Shown: one piece after another, positions 1 to 8,445 of the stretch
Layout: each line of letters begins with the position of its first letter
Numbering within the stretch: position 1 is the first letter of the stretch
Origin: Allobosea sp. WAO
GTDB lineage: Bacteria; Pseudomonadota; Alphaproteobacteria; Rhizobiales; Beijerinckiaceae
DNA length: 64,000 nt
Assembly (NCBI RefSeq): GCF_001509835.1
Contig: NZ_JXTJ01000003.1
Location: 496,001-560,000, forward strand
Reading direction: 5' to 3'
Position numbers and translations under genes: made by a program
The notes under the pieces: generated by a model
Databases searched by the model: none
The model's input: the letters and a program-made list of their open reading frames with translations, nothing else
Told to the model about the DNA's origin: nothing

Positions 1-1552
1 CCAGCGTCGAAAGACCTGCCGGCAGGGTCAGGCCGGAGGCGTTCACGATCGGCTTGCCGTTCGGCAGCGTGAGCGCCAGCGTCTCGACCGTGGTGTCCTT
101 GCCGGGCTGCTGGGCGATGTCGATGGCGGATTCCGTGCCGCCCGCTCCCTGCGCTTGCGCCTGGGCGATCGCGGCCTCGAAGGTGGTGAGACGGTTGATC
201 GAGGCGACATAGGAGGCGATCGACTGATAGCGGTCGATGAAGAACGACATCGCCGTCTGCACCCGGTCGAAGGCCGAGGCGACCTGGGTCATGATGCCGA
301 GCGTGATCTTGCCCGAGAAATAATGCGGCGCGAGCAGGATATAGGGCACGACGACATTGGCCTGCGCAAAGGACAGGGTGAAGGTCGTCAGCCGCACCCG
401 TGCCCAGACCAGCCGGTAGAAGTTCGTGACGATGTCGCCGAAGCGTTCGCTGAGGTGGCGCTGCTCCGAGCCCTCGCCTCGCATCAGAGCGATCTGCTCG
501 GAATACTCACGCAACCGGGCCAGAGAATAGCGGAAATTCGCCTCGCGCTTCTCCTGCTCGAACTCCAGCCCGATCATCGGGCGGCCGATCATATGCGCGA
601 TCCAGGTGGCGGCGACCGAATAGATCAGCGCCATCCAGAAGATGAAGCCGGGAATGCTGATCTCGGTGCCGGGCACGACGCTGGCGACCGGAATCGACCA
701 GAGGATGATCGAGAACGAGACCAGGGTCGACACCTGCGTCAGCAACGGCAGGGCGAAATTGTACGTCTGATTGACGAAGGCGCGCGTGTCTTCGGCGATG
801 CGCTGGTCAGGGTTGTCGGCGGTCCCGGCCAGCGAAATCCGGTAATGGTTGGCGTTGCTCAGCCAGGCTCCGCTGAACTTCTCGGCCATCCAGCGTCGCC
901 AGCGAATCAGCAGCGTATAGTTCGCGACGATCTCGATCAGGTTGGAGATGACCGCAATCGCCGCCCAGACGCTGAAGACGTAGATGAGCTGGTACCAGAA
1001 GCCGTTCGCATCCTTCTCCTGGATTGCATTGTAGAAATCGCGGTTGAAGAAGGAAAGGCGCAGCGAGATGCCGACTTGGATCTGGTTGAGCACCACGAGG
1101 AAGACCAGCAGTGCGATACCGAGCCGGCCGGTGCCGATCCGGAAGGGCTTCACTGGCCAGAGCTGCGCCGTGGTCGCTTCCTGCGCCTCGAAATAGGGCG
1201 AGGCCAGCCGGGCGATGCGCCGGATAGCCGGGATAAACGAGATCCCGTAAACAAGGATGCCGAAGACGGCGATCGTGGTCGGCAGGCTCGCTGGCGGCGC
1301 GATCGCCTGCCAGTCGGTCGGCCAGAAACCGGTCTGTGCTAGTACTGCGCCGGCGCCGGTTGCCACGTACTCAACCGCGAAGACGACCGAGAAGATCTTC
1401 AGGAAGGTGCTGATCTCGGTCGCGCGAAAGGTGGCAAAGCTCAGCAGCACGCCGACCACGCCCATGCCGAGCATGCCGGGGCTGCCGCTTTGCTGTCCGA
1501 CGATCAGCGCAATCAGGGCGAGCCCAGCGACAGCGAAACTCAACAGGCGCAT
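1..1552 (-). CDS. SbmA/YddA-type ABC transporter, fused permease-ATPase (3' end outside window)
   Basis: This gene runs off the left edge; 517 codons are visible. Translating the reverse strand gives a hydrophobic N-terminus with several membrane segments, then the long region typical of the SbmA/BacA/YddA membrane domain (motifs FFNRDFYNAIQ near residue 150, YRISLAGTADNPDQRI near 240, and EFEQEKREANFRYSL). The last visible residues, ending around LTLPNGKPIV and GLTLPAGLSTL, are the first strands of an ABC ATPase domain, so the edge falls just before the Walker A loop. Family members export or import peptides or antibiotics across the inner membrane; the substrate here is unknown. The start was chosen because AAGGA lies 7 nt upstream of the ATG at 1552. 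The upstream gene in the same direction (DoxX) is separated from it by a terminator. Confidence 0.85.
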   Translation of the reverse strand, partial: MRLLSFAVAGLALIALIVGQQSGSPGMLGMGVVGVLLSFATFRATEISTFLKIFSVVFAVEYVATGAGAVLAQTGFWPTDWQAIAPPASLPTTIAVFGILVYGISFIPAIRRIARLASPYFEAQEATTAQLWPVKPFRIGTGRLGIALLVFLVVLNQIQVGISLRLSFFNRDFYNAIQEKDANGFWYQLIYVFSVWAAIAVISNLIEIVANYTLLIRWRRWMAEKFSGAWLSNANHYRISLAGTADNPDQRIAEDTRAFVNQTYNFALPLLTQVSTLVSFSIILWSIPVASVVPGTEISIPGFIFWMALIYSVAATWIAHMIGRPMIGLEFEQEKREANFRYSLARLREYSEQIALMRGEGSEQRHLSERFGDIVTNFYRLVWARVRLTTFTLSFAQANVVVPYILLAPHYFSGKITLGIMTQVASAFDRVQTAMSFFIDRYQSIASYVASINRLTTFEAAIAQAQAQGAGGTESAIDIAQQPGKDTTVETLALTLPNGKPIVNASGLTLPAGLSTL

Positions 1553-1624
1553 GAAACGGTCCTTGTCGGAAATCGGCGCGGCGACGCGCCCGGTCGGAAG
1601 GCTGTTGTAGAGCAGCCGTGCCCA

Positions 1625-1660
1625 CAAAAAAGGCCCGGTTCAAGGCCGGGCCTGGATTTT
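1625..1660 (-). terminator. Rho-independent terminator after doxX-like gene
   Basis: An 8-bp GC-rich stem (AGGCCCGG / CCGGGCCT) with a short loop is followed on the reverse strand by a run of six T. It lies between the DoxX gene and the SbmA-like gene, so the two are probably separate transcripts. Confidence 0.75.
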
Positions 1661-1780
1661 TCCGAGATCGTGATGGGCGCGCGTGCTGAAGGGCGACCGG
1701 CGACGCGGCTTGGCAAGGCGCGTCACCAGGTTTCCGGCGGCAGGCGCTGGCTGGAGTGTCTGTGCCGCCTCGTCGCGTCC

Positions 1781-2167
1781 TCAGTCCTTGTCGACCGAAT
1801 AGGCTCCGGCGCCGGCAGCGAGGAGCACGAGGAAGCCGCCGGCGATGCCGAGGTTCTTCATGAACAGCAACTGCTGCATCGGCGCGGCCCAGTTCATGTG
1901 GAACAGCACCGAGGCGGCGATGGTGAAGCCAAACAGGGCGAGCGCTGCGAGGCGGGTCTTGTAGCCGACGACGATCATCAGCCCGCCGATCAATTCGACG
2001 ATGATGACGAGCGGCAGCAGGATGCCGGGGACGCCGGCCGAGGCCATATATTGTTGGGTTCCGGAATAGCCCGAGATCTTGGACCAGCCGCCCATGACGA
2101 ACATCAGGGCGAGGAGGATGCGGCCGACGAGCTTGGCGGCGTCTGAAAGCGCTGGGTTGTTCAGCAT
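1781..2167 (-). CDS. DoxX family membrane protein
   Basis: A 128-residue protein with four predicted membrane helices and the DoxX-type N-terminus (GRILLALMFVMGGWSKI, then a conserved GI..P and VELIGGLMIVVGYKTR). DoxX-like proteins are small inner-membrane proteins linked in some bacteria to thiol or oxidative-stress systems; the exact role is not known for most members. The length is normal for the family. It stands alone, with a terminator downstream and about 120 bp of empty sequence between stop and terminator. The family call is firm, the function is not. Confidence 0.85.
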   Translation of the reverse strand: MLNNPALSDAAKLVGRILLALMFVMGGWSKISGYSGTQQYMASAGVPGILLPLVIIVELIGGLMIVVGYKTRLAALALFGFTIAASVLFHMNWAAPMQQLLFMKNLGIAGGFLVLLAAGAGAYSVDKD

Positions 2168-2285
2168 GGCTTGGCCTCGGCAAGGATCGGGGCGCGGCAG
2201 GATGCCGCACCTGTGCCGATCTAGGGCCTACAACCAAAGTCGACGCAAGCGCATGGCCGCACATGCCTGTGCAAAGTCGGCTCGT

Positions 2286-3614
2286 CTACGCCGCGGCCCG
2301 CTTGATCGCCTGCTCGGAAGAACGCGCCTCGCCGATCGCTTCGGCAATCGAGGCACGAACCGCCTCCCAGCTCAGCGAGAACACGTGGAAGCCTTGATCG
2401 GAGATGCGCTCCTCCGAGAAATCTTTCATCACCCGCTGGATCAGGAGATTGAGGTCGGCGCGGCATTTGTGCAGCGTCGCCAGATCATCCGCCTCCTGTG
2501 CCCGCGAGGCGATCTCGATCAGCTTGTCGTTGTAGGCGCTGACCCTGACCTTGCGGCGATTGCGGATCTGCAGCCGCAGCATCATCACGCCGGAATAGGC
2601 GATGGTCAGCATCGAGATCATGAAGGTGATCTCGTCGCGATATCGTACCAAAAGGAATGGTCTGGCTCCATCGTAATACGCTTTCGCACCGGCATGGATC
2701 GCCAGCGACGGGCCGTTCTGCGCCGGCCTCGCTATTCCTGCCGCGAGCGGCGTTCGGAAGGCGAGGCGCAGCTGCTCGTCGAACAGGATGCGGGTCAGCT
2801 CCTCGACCGCCGCGTCCGGCACCTTGGCGCCGGCAACGAGATTGATCCCGATCGCCAGCGTCGGCGTGTCCTGCTCCGGGACCGGAGGGTATCCCTGATA
2901 GGTCCCCTGGCTGATGATGCTTTCGCTGACGTAGGGCTTCACCAGCCGAATCGCCGAAGCCTGCTCGACCGGCACGAAAAACAGCCCGTCGCCGCGTTGC
3001 TGCAGGCGTCGCATGACCTCGACCGTGGCCGGATCGCGCAGCGCCCTGACAAAAGCGATCGCATCGATCTCGCCGCGCTCCAGCGCTGCGAAATTGTCGT
3101 TGACCGGTCCGGCGGTGATCTTGATCTCGGCCAGCGGCAGGTCGTGATGCTGCGCGAGCGCGAAGAAGTTCTGGTTGCCCGATGTGCCTTCCGGCGGCAG
3201 CGCAAGGCGCTTTCCGGCGAGGTCCCGCAGGCTCCTGATGCCGGACGAGCGGCGCGCGATCATCTGGAAGTGCTCGCGCGCTACGATCGCTACGGCCCTG
3301 ACGGTCGGTGCGGTCATGATGTCGGCCTGGACTGAGGCGAGGGCGGCCTTGCCTTCGGCAACCAGGCGCGCGTTCGTCGCCGAGCCGTCCGTGTGCACGA
3401 CTTCGAGACGGATGGTCTTCGACTGGCTTGCGACGAGGTCGCGGACCTCGCCCATCAGCTGATCGACATTGCCGCCCTTGCCGCCGACAGCCACCGACAG
3501 GACAGTCGGCGGAATGTCCCGGAAGGCGTACCAGCCGCTGGCTACTGCCGCCGCCACCGCCAGGAAACCGACCACGGCGTAGACGCCGACAGCCACGGCA
3601 GATCGCCGAACCAT
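2286..3614 (-). CDS. TAXI-family TRAP transporter solute-binding protein, membrane anchored
   Basis: A 442-residue protein. Residues 8-30 form an uncleaved N-terminal membrane anchor, residues 38-320 look like a TAXI-type periplasmic binding domain (VAVGGKGGNVDQLMGEV, DLAGKRLALPPEGTSG, ALERGEIDAIAFV), and a second membrane helix sits at about 329-348 with a charged cytoplasmic tail after it (RNRRKVRV). Ordinary TAXI proteins are cleaved periplasmic subunits of a TRAP transporter. Here there is no DctM/DctQ-type permease nearby, and the tail suggests a sensing or tethered role. This orphan, two-helix layout recurs in proteobacteria, but the ligand is unknown. It is transcribed alone, away from groEL. 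Confidence 0.8.
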   Translation of the reverse strand: MVRRSAVAVGVYAVVGFLAVAAAVASGWYAFRDIPPTVLSVAVGGKGGNVDQLMGEVRDLVASQSKTIRLEVVHTDGSATNARLVAEGKAALASVQADIMTAPTVRAVAIVAREHFQMIARRSSGIRSLRDLAGKRLALPPEGTSGNQNFFALAQHHDLPLAEIKITAGPVNDNFAALERGEIDAIAFVRALRDPATVEVMRRLQQRGDGLFFVPVEQASAIRLVKPYVSESIISQGTYQGYPPVPEQDTPTLAIGINLVAGAKVPDAAVEELTRILFDEQLRLAFRTPLAAGIARPAQNGPSLAIHAGAKAYYDGARPFLLVRYRDEITFMISMLTIAYSGVMMLRLQIRNRRKVRVSAYNDKLIEIASRAQEADDLATLHKCRADLNLLIQRVMKDFSEERISDQGFHVFSLSWEAVRASIAEAIGEARSSEQAIKRAAA

Positions 3615-3790
3615 TGAAGATCTCCGTTCCGCCGGTCGTGCGGGTGTGGCCTCGTGGTCGCGCGCGATGGCAAGAGCCAGTCCGATTCATGCGATTCGGA
3701 TAGTCGTGCGATGCCGATAGTTGGGAGAACCCTGCGGCAACTGACAAGATTACGTGGAGCGATATCGCCAAGATGTCGTGTCGTGTGACG

Positions 3791-3820
3791 AAAAAGGCCC
3801 GGCTTGCGCCGGGCCTTCCG
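3791..3820 (-). terminator. Rho-independent terminator of groESL
   Basis: A 10-bp stem (AAGGCCCGGC / GCCGGGCCTT) with a TTGC loop at 3794-3817 is followed by T residues on the reverse strand, 34 bp after the groEL stop. Confidence 0.8.
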
Positions 3821-3853
3821 TAGTGGTCGAACTTGAGAGACTGGGCTTCTTGA

Positions 3854-5524
<1,671 letters not shown>

Positions 5525-5533
5525 TCAGGCTGA

Positions 5534-5821
5534 TCAGCCGATGACGCCCATAATGTCGGATTCCTTCATGATCAGGAGATCCTGGCCGTCGATCTTGACC
5601 TCGGTGCCGGACCACTTGCCGAAGAGGACGCGATCGCCCTTCTTGACATCGAGCGCGACCAGCTTGCCGGCGTCGTCGCGGGCGCCGGGGCCCACGGACA
5701 CGACCTCGCCCTCCTGGGGCTTTTCCTTGGCGGTGTCGGGGATGATGATGCCGCCCTTGGTCTTCTCTTCGCTATCAAGGCGACGGACCACAACGCGGTC
5801 ATGCAGCGGACGGAACTTCAT
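5534..5821 (-). CDS. groES: 10-kDa co-chaperonin GroES
   Basis: A 95-residue lid protein of the GroEL chamber. The start [20 protein letters not shown], the mobile-loop region [17 protein letters not shown] and the closing segment beginning DLLIMKESD are standard for the family. It is the first gene of the groESL operon. The untranslated leader of about 100 nt carries the CIRCE operator, so the operon should be repressed by HrcA and induced by heat; hrcA itself is not in the window. A purine-rich AGAGGAAG lies just before the ATG. Confidence 0.98.
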   Translation of the reverse strand: MKFRPLHDRVVVRRLDSEEKTKGGIIIPDTAKEKPQEGEVVSVGPGARDDAGKLVALDVKKGDRVLFGKWSGTEVKIDGQDLLIMKESDIMGVIG

Positions 5822-5890
5822 GGTTCTGTCTTCCTCTCGGTCAAATTCTGGGCGGGCTCTGGCGCTAGGCTGGCCCGTTATGGGTGCCTG

Positions 5891-5917
5891 TTAGCAGTCT
5901 CCTAACGTGAGTGCTAA
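5891..5917 (-). promoter_or_regulatory. CIRCE element (HrcA operator) of groESL
   Basis: TTAGCAGTC, nine bases, then GAGTGCTAA. This matches the consensus TTAGCACTC-N9-GAGTGCTAA with one mismatch in one arm. It lies about 70 bp before the groES start and a few bases downstream of the predicted transcription start. Confidence 0.95.
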
Positions 5918-5928
5918 CGAGCACGGCG

Positions 5929-5957
5929 GAGATAGGCGTGCCCCTTTCCCGAGTCAA
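5929..5957 (-). promoter_or_regulatory. Sigma-70-type promoter of groESL
   Basis: On the reverse strand TTGACT (5952-5957) and TATCTC (5929-5934) are separated by exactly 17 bp. The start point should fall near 5922, placing CIRCE immediately downstream, the usual layout of HrcA-controlled groESL operons. A housekeeping promoter plus CIRCE argues against an RpoH promoter here, although that has not been excluded. Confidence 0.65.
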
Positions 5958-6134
5958 GGAAGCCTCCGTGCAAAAGGTGAATGCGTCGCTCATGCCTGCG
6001 GACCCGTGCGTTCGTGCCGCATGCCGGAGCGGCAGGCGGTGCGCCGAAAACGTGATCGTTTCTATGAGCTTAGAGTTTCTTCGCCCGCTAAAATCCGGTT
6101 CCCACTTTTCCGCGTAATGAACTATCCTGCCGTA

Positions 6135-6590
6135 ATGACCACACCCAAGCCCGACCCGCGCCTCGACGAGATCGCCCGCTCCTGTGTCGTCCTGCATGTG
6201 CGGATGACGGCGCGCGCGGTCACCCGGGCCTATGACGAGGCGATGCGGCCGAGCGGCCTCAAGATCACCCAGTTCGTGCTGCTTTCGGCGCTCTCAACCG
6301 GCGCCTGGCGCTCGGTGACGGAGCTGGCCGACCGCTTTGCCCTGGAGCGCACCTCGTTGACCCGCAACCTGCAATTGCTGGCGGCGGAACAGTTGATCGA
6401 GCCGGTCGACTGCAAGGGCCGGGCGCTGGTCTATGCCGTCACCGACAAGGGCCGCGCCGCCATCGAGGCGGCGATCCCCTATTGGCGCGCGGCGCAGGAC
6501 CGGATCGAGGGCGGGCTCGGTCGCGAGCGCTGGGGCGAGACCCGCGATGCCCTGAAGGCGGTCCGGCGTGCCGCCCGGCAGACCGTCTGA
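6135..6590 (+). CDS. MarR family transcriptional regulator
   Basis: A 151-residue winged-helix protein. The DNA-binding core spans about residues 43-108, including the recognition segment SVTELADRFALERTSLTRNL and the wing with DCKGRALVYAVTDKG. MarR proteins are dimeric repressors or activators often released by phenolic or CoA-linked ligands. The open frame extends back to 5907, but that extension would cover the CIRCE element and groES promoter, so I start at 6135 (MTTPKPDPR); an ATG at 6117 is also possible. Neither has a clear ribosome site. The thioesterase gene follows 132 bp downstream and may be its target. Confidence 0.85.
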   Translation: MTTPKPDPRLDEIARSCVVLHVRMTARAVTRAYDEAMRPSGLKITQFVLLSALSTGAWRSVTELADRFALERTSLTRNLQLLAAEQLIEPVDCKGRALVYAVTDKGRAAIEAAIPYWRAAQDRIEGGLGRERWGETRDALKAVRRAARQTV

Positions 6591-6660
6591 TCGAGAGAGG
6601 CTGGCAAGGGAGATGCCGGGCAGGGCTTCGCTCTGCCCGTGGCGAAGCTCGCGCCAACGC

Positions 6661-6700
6661 TTGACCGGGCTGCAGCTTCCTTTCTATCGTGTATCTACAC
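6661..6700 (+). promoter_or_regulatory. Candidate promoter with palindrome upstream of the thioesterase gene
   Basis: TTGACC (6661-6666) and TATCGT (6685-6690) are 18 bp apart. A small palindrome, GTGTA-TC-TACAC, covers 6689-6700 at the expected start point. It could be an operator for the adjacent MarR regulator; that link is inference only. Confidence 0.4.
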
Positions 6701-6722
6701 TAAATTGATAGAGGCCTTGCCC

Positions 6723-7208
6723 ATGTCCCGCAGCGTCGGTGTCGTCAGCCGTGATGTCCTGCTCGCGGAGGACGGGGTTTCCTTCCTGCGCGGCATTCTG
6801 GAGGGGCGCCATCCCGGGCCGCCCTTCGCCGATGCGATGGATTTCGATCTCGCCGAGGTCGAGGAGGGCAGGGTGGTCTTCGTCGGAAAGCCCTCGCCGC
6901 GCTTCTTCAATCCGCTCGGCACGATTCATGGCGGCTGGACCGCGACGATCCTCGATTCCGCCATGGCCTGCGCCGCCCATTCGACGCTGAAGGTCGGCGA
7001 GGGCTACACGACGCTCGAGATGAAGCTCAACTATGTCCGCCCGGTGATGCCCGAAAGCGGCGAGGTTCGCTGCGAGGGCAGGCTGATCCATCGCGGCGGC
7101 ACGATCGCGACCACCGAAGGGCGGCTGCTCGATGGTCGCGGCAAATTGCTGGCGCATGGCACGGAGACCTGCATGATCTTCGGTGCAAAGGCAGGAGGCG
7201 GGCGCTGA
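6723..7208 (+). CDS. PaaI-family hotdog thioesterase
   Basis: A 161-residue single hotdog-fold protein. The motif NPLGTIHGGWTATILDSAMA is the PaaI-type HGG segment on the central helix, followed by TTLEMKLNYVRPV and the GGTIATTEGRL strand. Such enzymes hydrolyse acyl-CoA or aryl-CoA thioesters in the cytoplasm. The frame is open back to 6639, but GAGG at 6711 is 8 nt before the ATG at 6723, which decides the start. It sits directly after a MarR gene, a common arrangement for aromatic-CoA or fatty-acyl-CoA responsive control. The substrate cannot be told from sequence. Confidence 0.85.
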   Translation: MSRSVGVVSRDVLLAEDGVSFLRGILEGRHPGPPFADAMDFDLAEVEEGRVVFVGKPSPRFFNPLGTIHGGWTATILDSAMACAAHSTLKVGEGYTTLEMKLNYVRPVMPESGEVRCEGRLIHRGGTIATTEGRLLDGRGKLLAHGTETCMIFGAKAGGGR

Positions 7209-7248
7209 ACAGCTCCGCGCACCTGTCTGAGAACAGAAGCGGATCGGG

Positions 7249-7665
7249 ATGTTCGCGCCATTTGCCGACGCGGCTGTGGAGGCCAGGTTCCGGGCGCTGT
7301 CGGAGCCGCTTAAGTTACCCATGCTGCGCCTGCGCCAGACGATCCTCGACGTCGCAACCAGCAATCGTGAGATCGGCCCGCTGACGGAAACGCTGAAATG
7401 GGGCGAGCCCGCTTGGTTGCCGCAGCACCCGAGAATTGGGACGACCGTGCGGGCCGGCGCGCTGAAAGGCTCTTCGACGCACTACGCGCTCTACGTTCAT
7501 TGCCAGACGAGTCTGATCGAGACGTTCAGGCGCCATTACCCCGAGCGGTTCAGCTATGACGACAACCGGGCGCTGATCTTCGACATCGGGAGCGAGCTAC
7601 CCGCCGAGCCGCTGGCGCATTGCATAGCGCTCGCGCTGACCTATCACCGCTGGGCAAAGCGTTAG
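7249..7665 (+). CDS. DUF1801 domain protein
   Basis: A 138-residue protein with the features of DUF1801 (YdhG-like): an N-terminal helix pair ending in LRQTILDVA, the segment TETLKWGEPAW, and a strand HYALYVHCQTSLIETFRRHYP. The fold resembles an iron-chaperone-like alpha/beta unit, but no biochemical role is established. It follows the thioesterase by 40 bp in the same direction and may be cotranscribed. Confidence 0.75.
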   Translation: MFAPFADAAVEARFRALSEPLKLPMLRLRQTILDVATSNREIGPLTETLKWGEPAWLPQHPRIGTTVRAGALKGSSTHYALYVHCQTSLIETFRRHYPERFSYDDNRALIFDIGSELPAEPLAHCIALALTYHRWAKR

Positions 7666-7671
7666 CGCCGC

Positions 7672-7848
7672 TCAGGCGCCGCGATAGGCGGTGGGGCTCG
7701 CGCCCATCACCCGCTTGAAGCGGCGGTTGAAGGTCGAAAGGTCGCCGAAGCCGCAATCGAAGGCGATCTCGGCGACCGGCAGGTCGCTTCGACGCAGCGC
7801 GACGGCGGCGCGGTGCAGGCGGGTGCGCAGCAGATATTGATGCGTTCC
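7672..7848 (-). pseudogene. Remnant of an AraC-family regulator (C-terminal HTH only)
   Basis: About 59 residues read as the second half of an AraC DNA-binding domain: QYLLRTRLHRAAVALR, SDLPVAEIAFDCGFGDLST and FNRRFKRVMGASPTAYR, with a normal stop at 7672. Everything N-terminal (ligand domain and first HTH) is missing. Past about 7850 the sequence no longer matches and runs into a remnant of a VOC protein on the other strand. This looks like a deletion scar rather than a working small protein. Confidence 0.7.
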
Positions 7849-7871
7849 AATCTGCATTTCTGCTTCACGGC

Positions 7872-7901
7872 GCCGACACATGCCAGCGCCGACACATGCC
7901 A
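7872..7901. repeat. 15-bp tandem duplication at a gene-remnant junction
   Basis: CGACACATGCCAGCG occurs twice in a row, exactly between the AraC remnant and the VOC remnant. Short duplications of this kind often mark the site of an end-joining or slippage event. Confidence 0.6.
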
Positions 7902-8046
7902 GCGTCGATGCATTCCACGCCGCAGCGTTGGCTGCGGGCGGCTCGGAAATGGTGCGCCCGGCCTGCGCGAGGCCTATGGGCCGGGCTATTATGCCGCATT
8001 CGTCGTCGATCCCGACGGCTACCGGCTGGAAGCCTATTGCGGATAG
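7895..8046 (+). pseudogene. Remnant of a VOC/glyoxalase-family protein, frameshifted
   Basis: Two frames together give the C-terminal end of a VOC protein: HASVDAFHAAALAAGG in one frame, then GNGAPGLREAYGPGYYAAF and VVDPDGYRLEAYCG in the next, closing at the stop at 8046. The frame changes near 7950. The N-terminal two thirds are absent. VOC enzymes bind a metal through residues partly in this region, but without the first half the product cannot fold normally. Confidence 0.7.
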
Positions 8047-8445
8047 GCGCAGCTGCGATGATCGGGAGGGGCGGTGTGATCCGACGCCGCCGATCGACTG
8101 CTACATGATGTGCAGACGCCTATCCCGCAGATAGTCGGGCGATCTCGGAGCGTCGGTGATCTGACATGACTCTGCGTCTTGCGTGGATATAGACGGGTCG
8201 CTCCTGTCGATGAATCTGTTTCGTTCTAGAAGTAAGTGATCGAGTTATTGGACGTTTAAAGAATTTTAAATCTTGCTCTATTTGAGTAAATTTAGCTGGC
8301 TACCGCAATTTTAGCTTTGCAGAACGGAAGTGTATACATCGAATCGGCGGCAGTTTTATCTACCGTTAACTGCGGATGGCGCATTCTTGGGCAGTGTGTA
8401 ACGCGCGCCGCTCACGATCCAATGCGCGCCGGAGTAAAGACGTCG
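8047..8445. other. AT-richer intergenic leader before the chemoreceptor
   Basis: About 400 bp without a convincing gene. Bases around 8215-8310 are visibly AT-rich against the GC-rich surroundings, which suits a promoter region for the chemoreceptor. The open frame extends back to 8317, but the peptide it would add (beginning [12 protein letters not shown]) does not look like a receptor N-terminus. No clear sigma-28 or sigma-70 match was found. Confidence 0.5.

Noticed and set aside
5907..6134. N-terminal extension of the MarR protein
   Set aside because: It would be encoded by the CIRCE element, the groESL promoter and a decayed palindrome; the conserved MarR sequence only begins after 6135.
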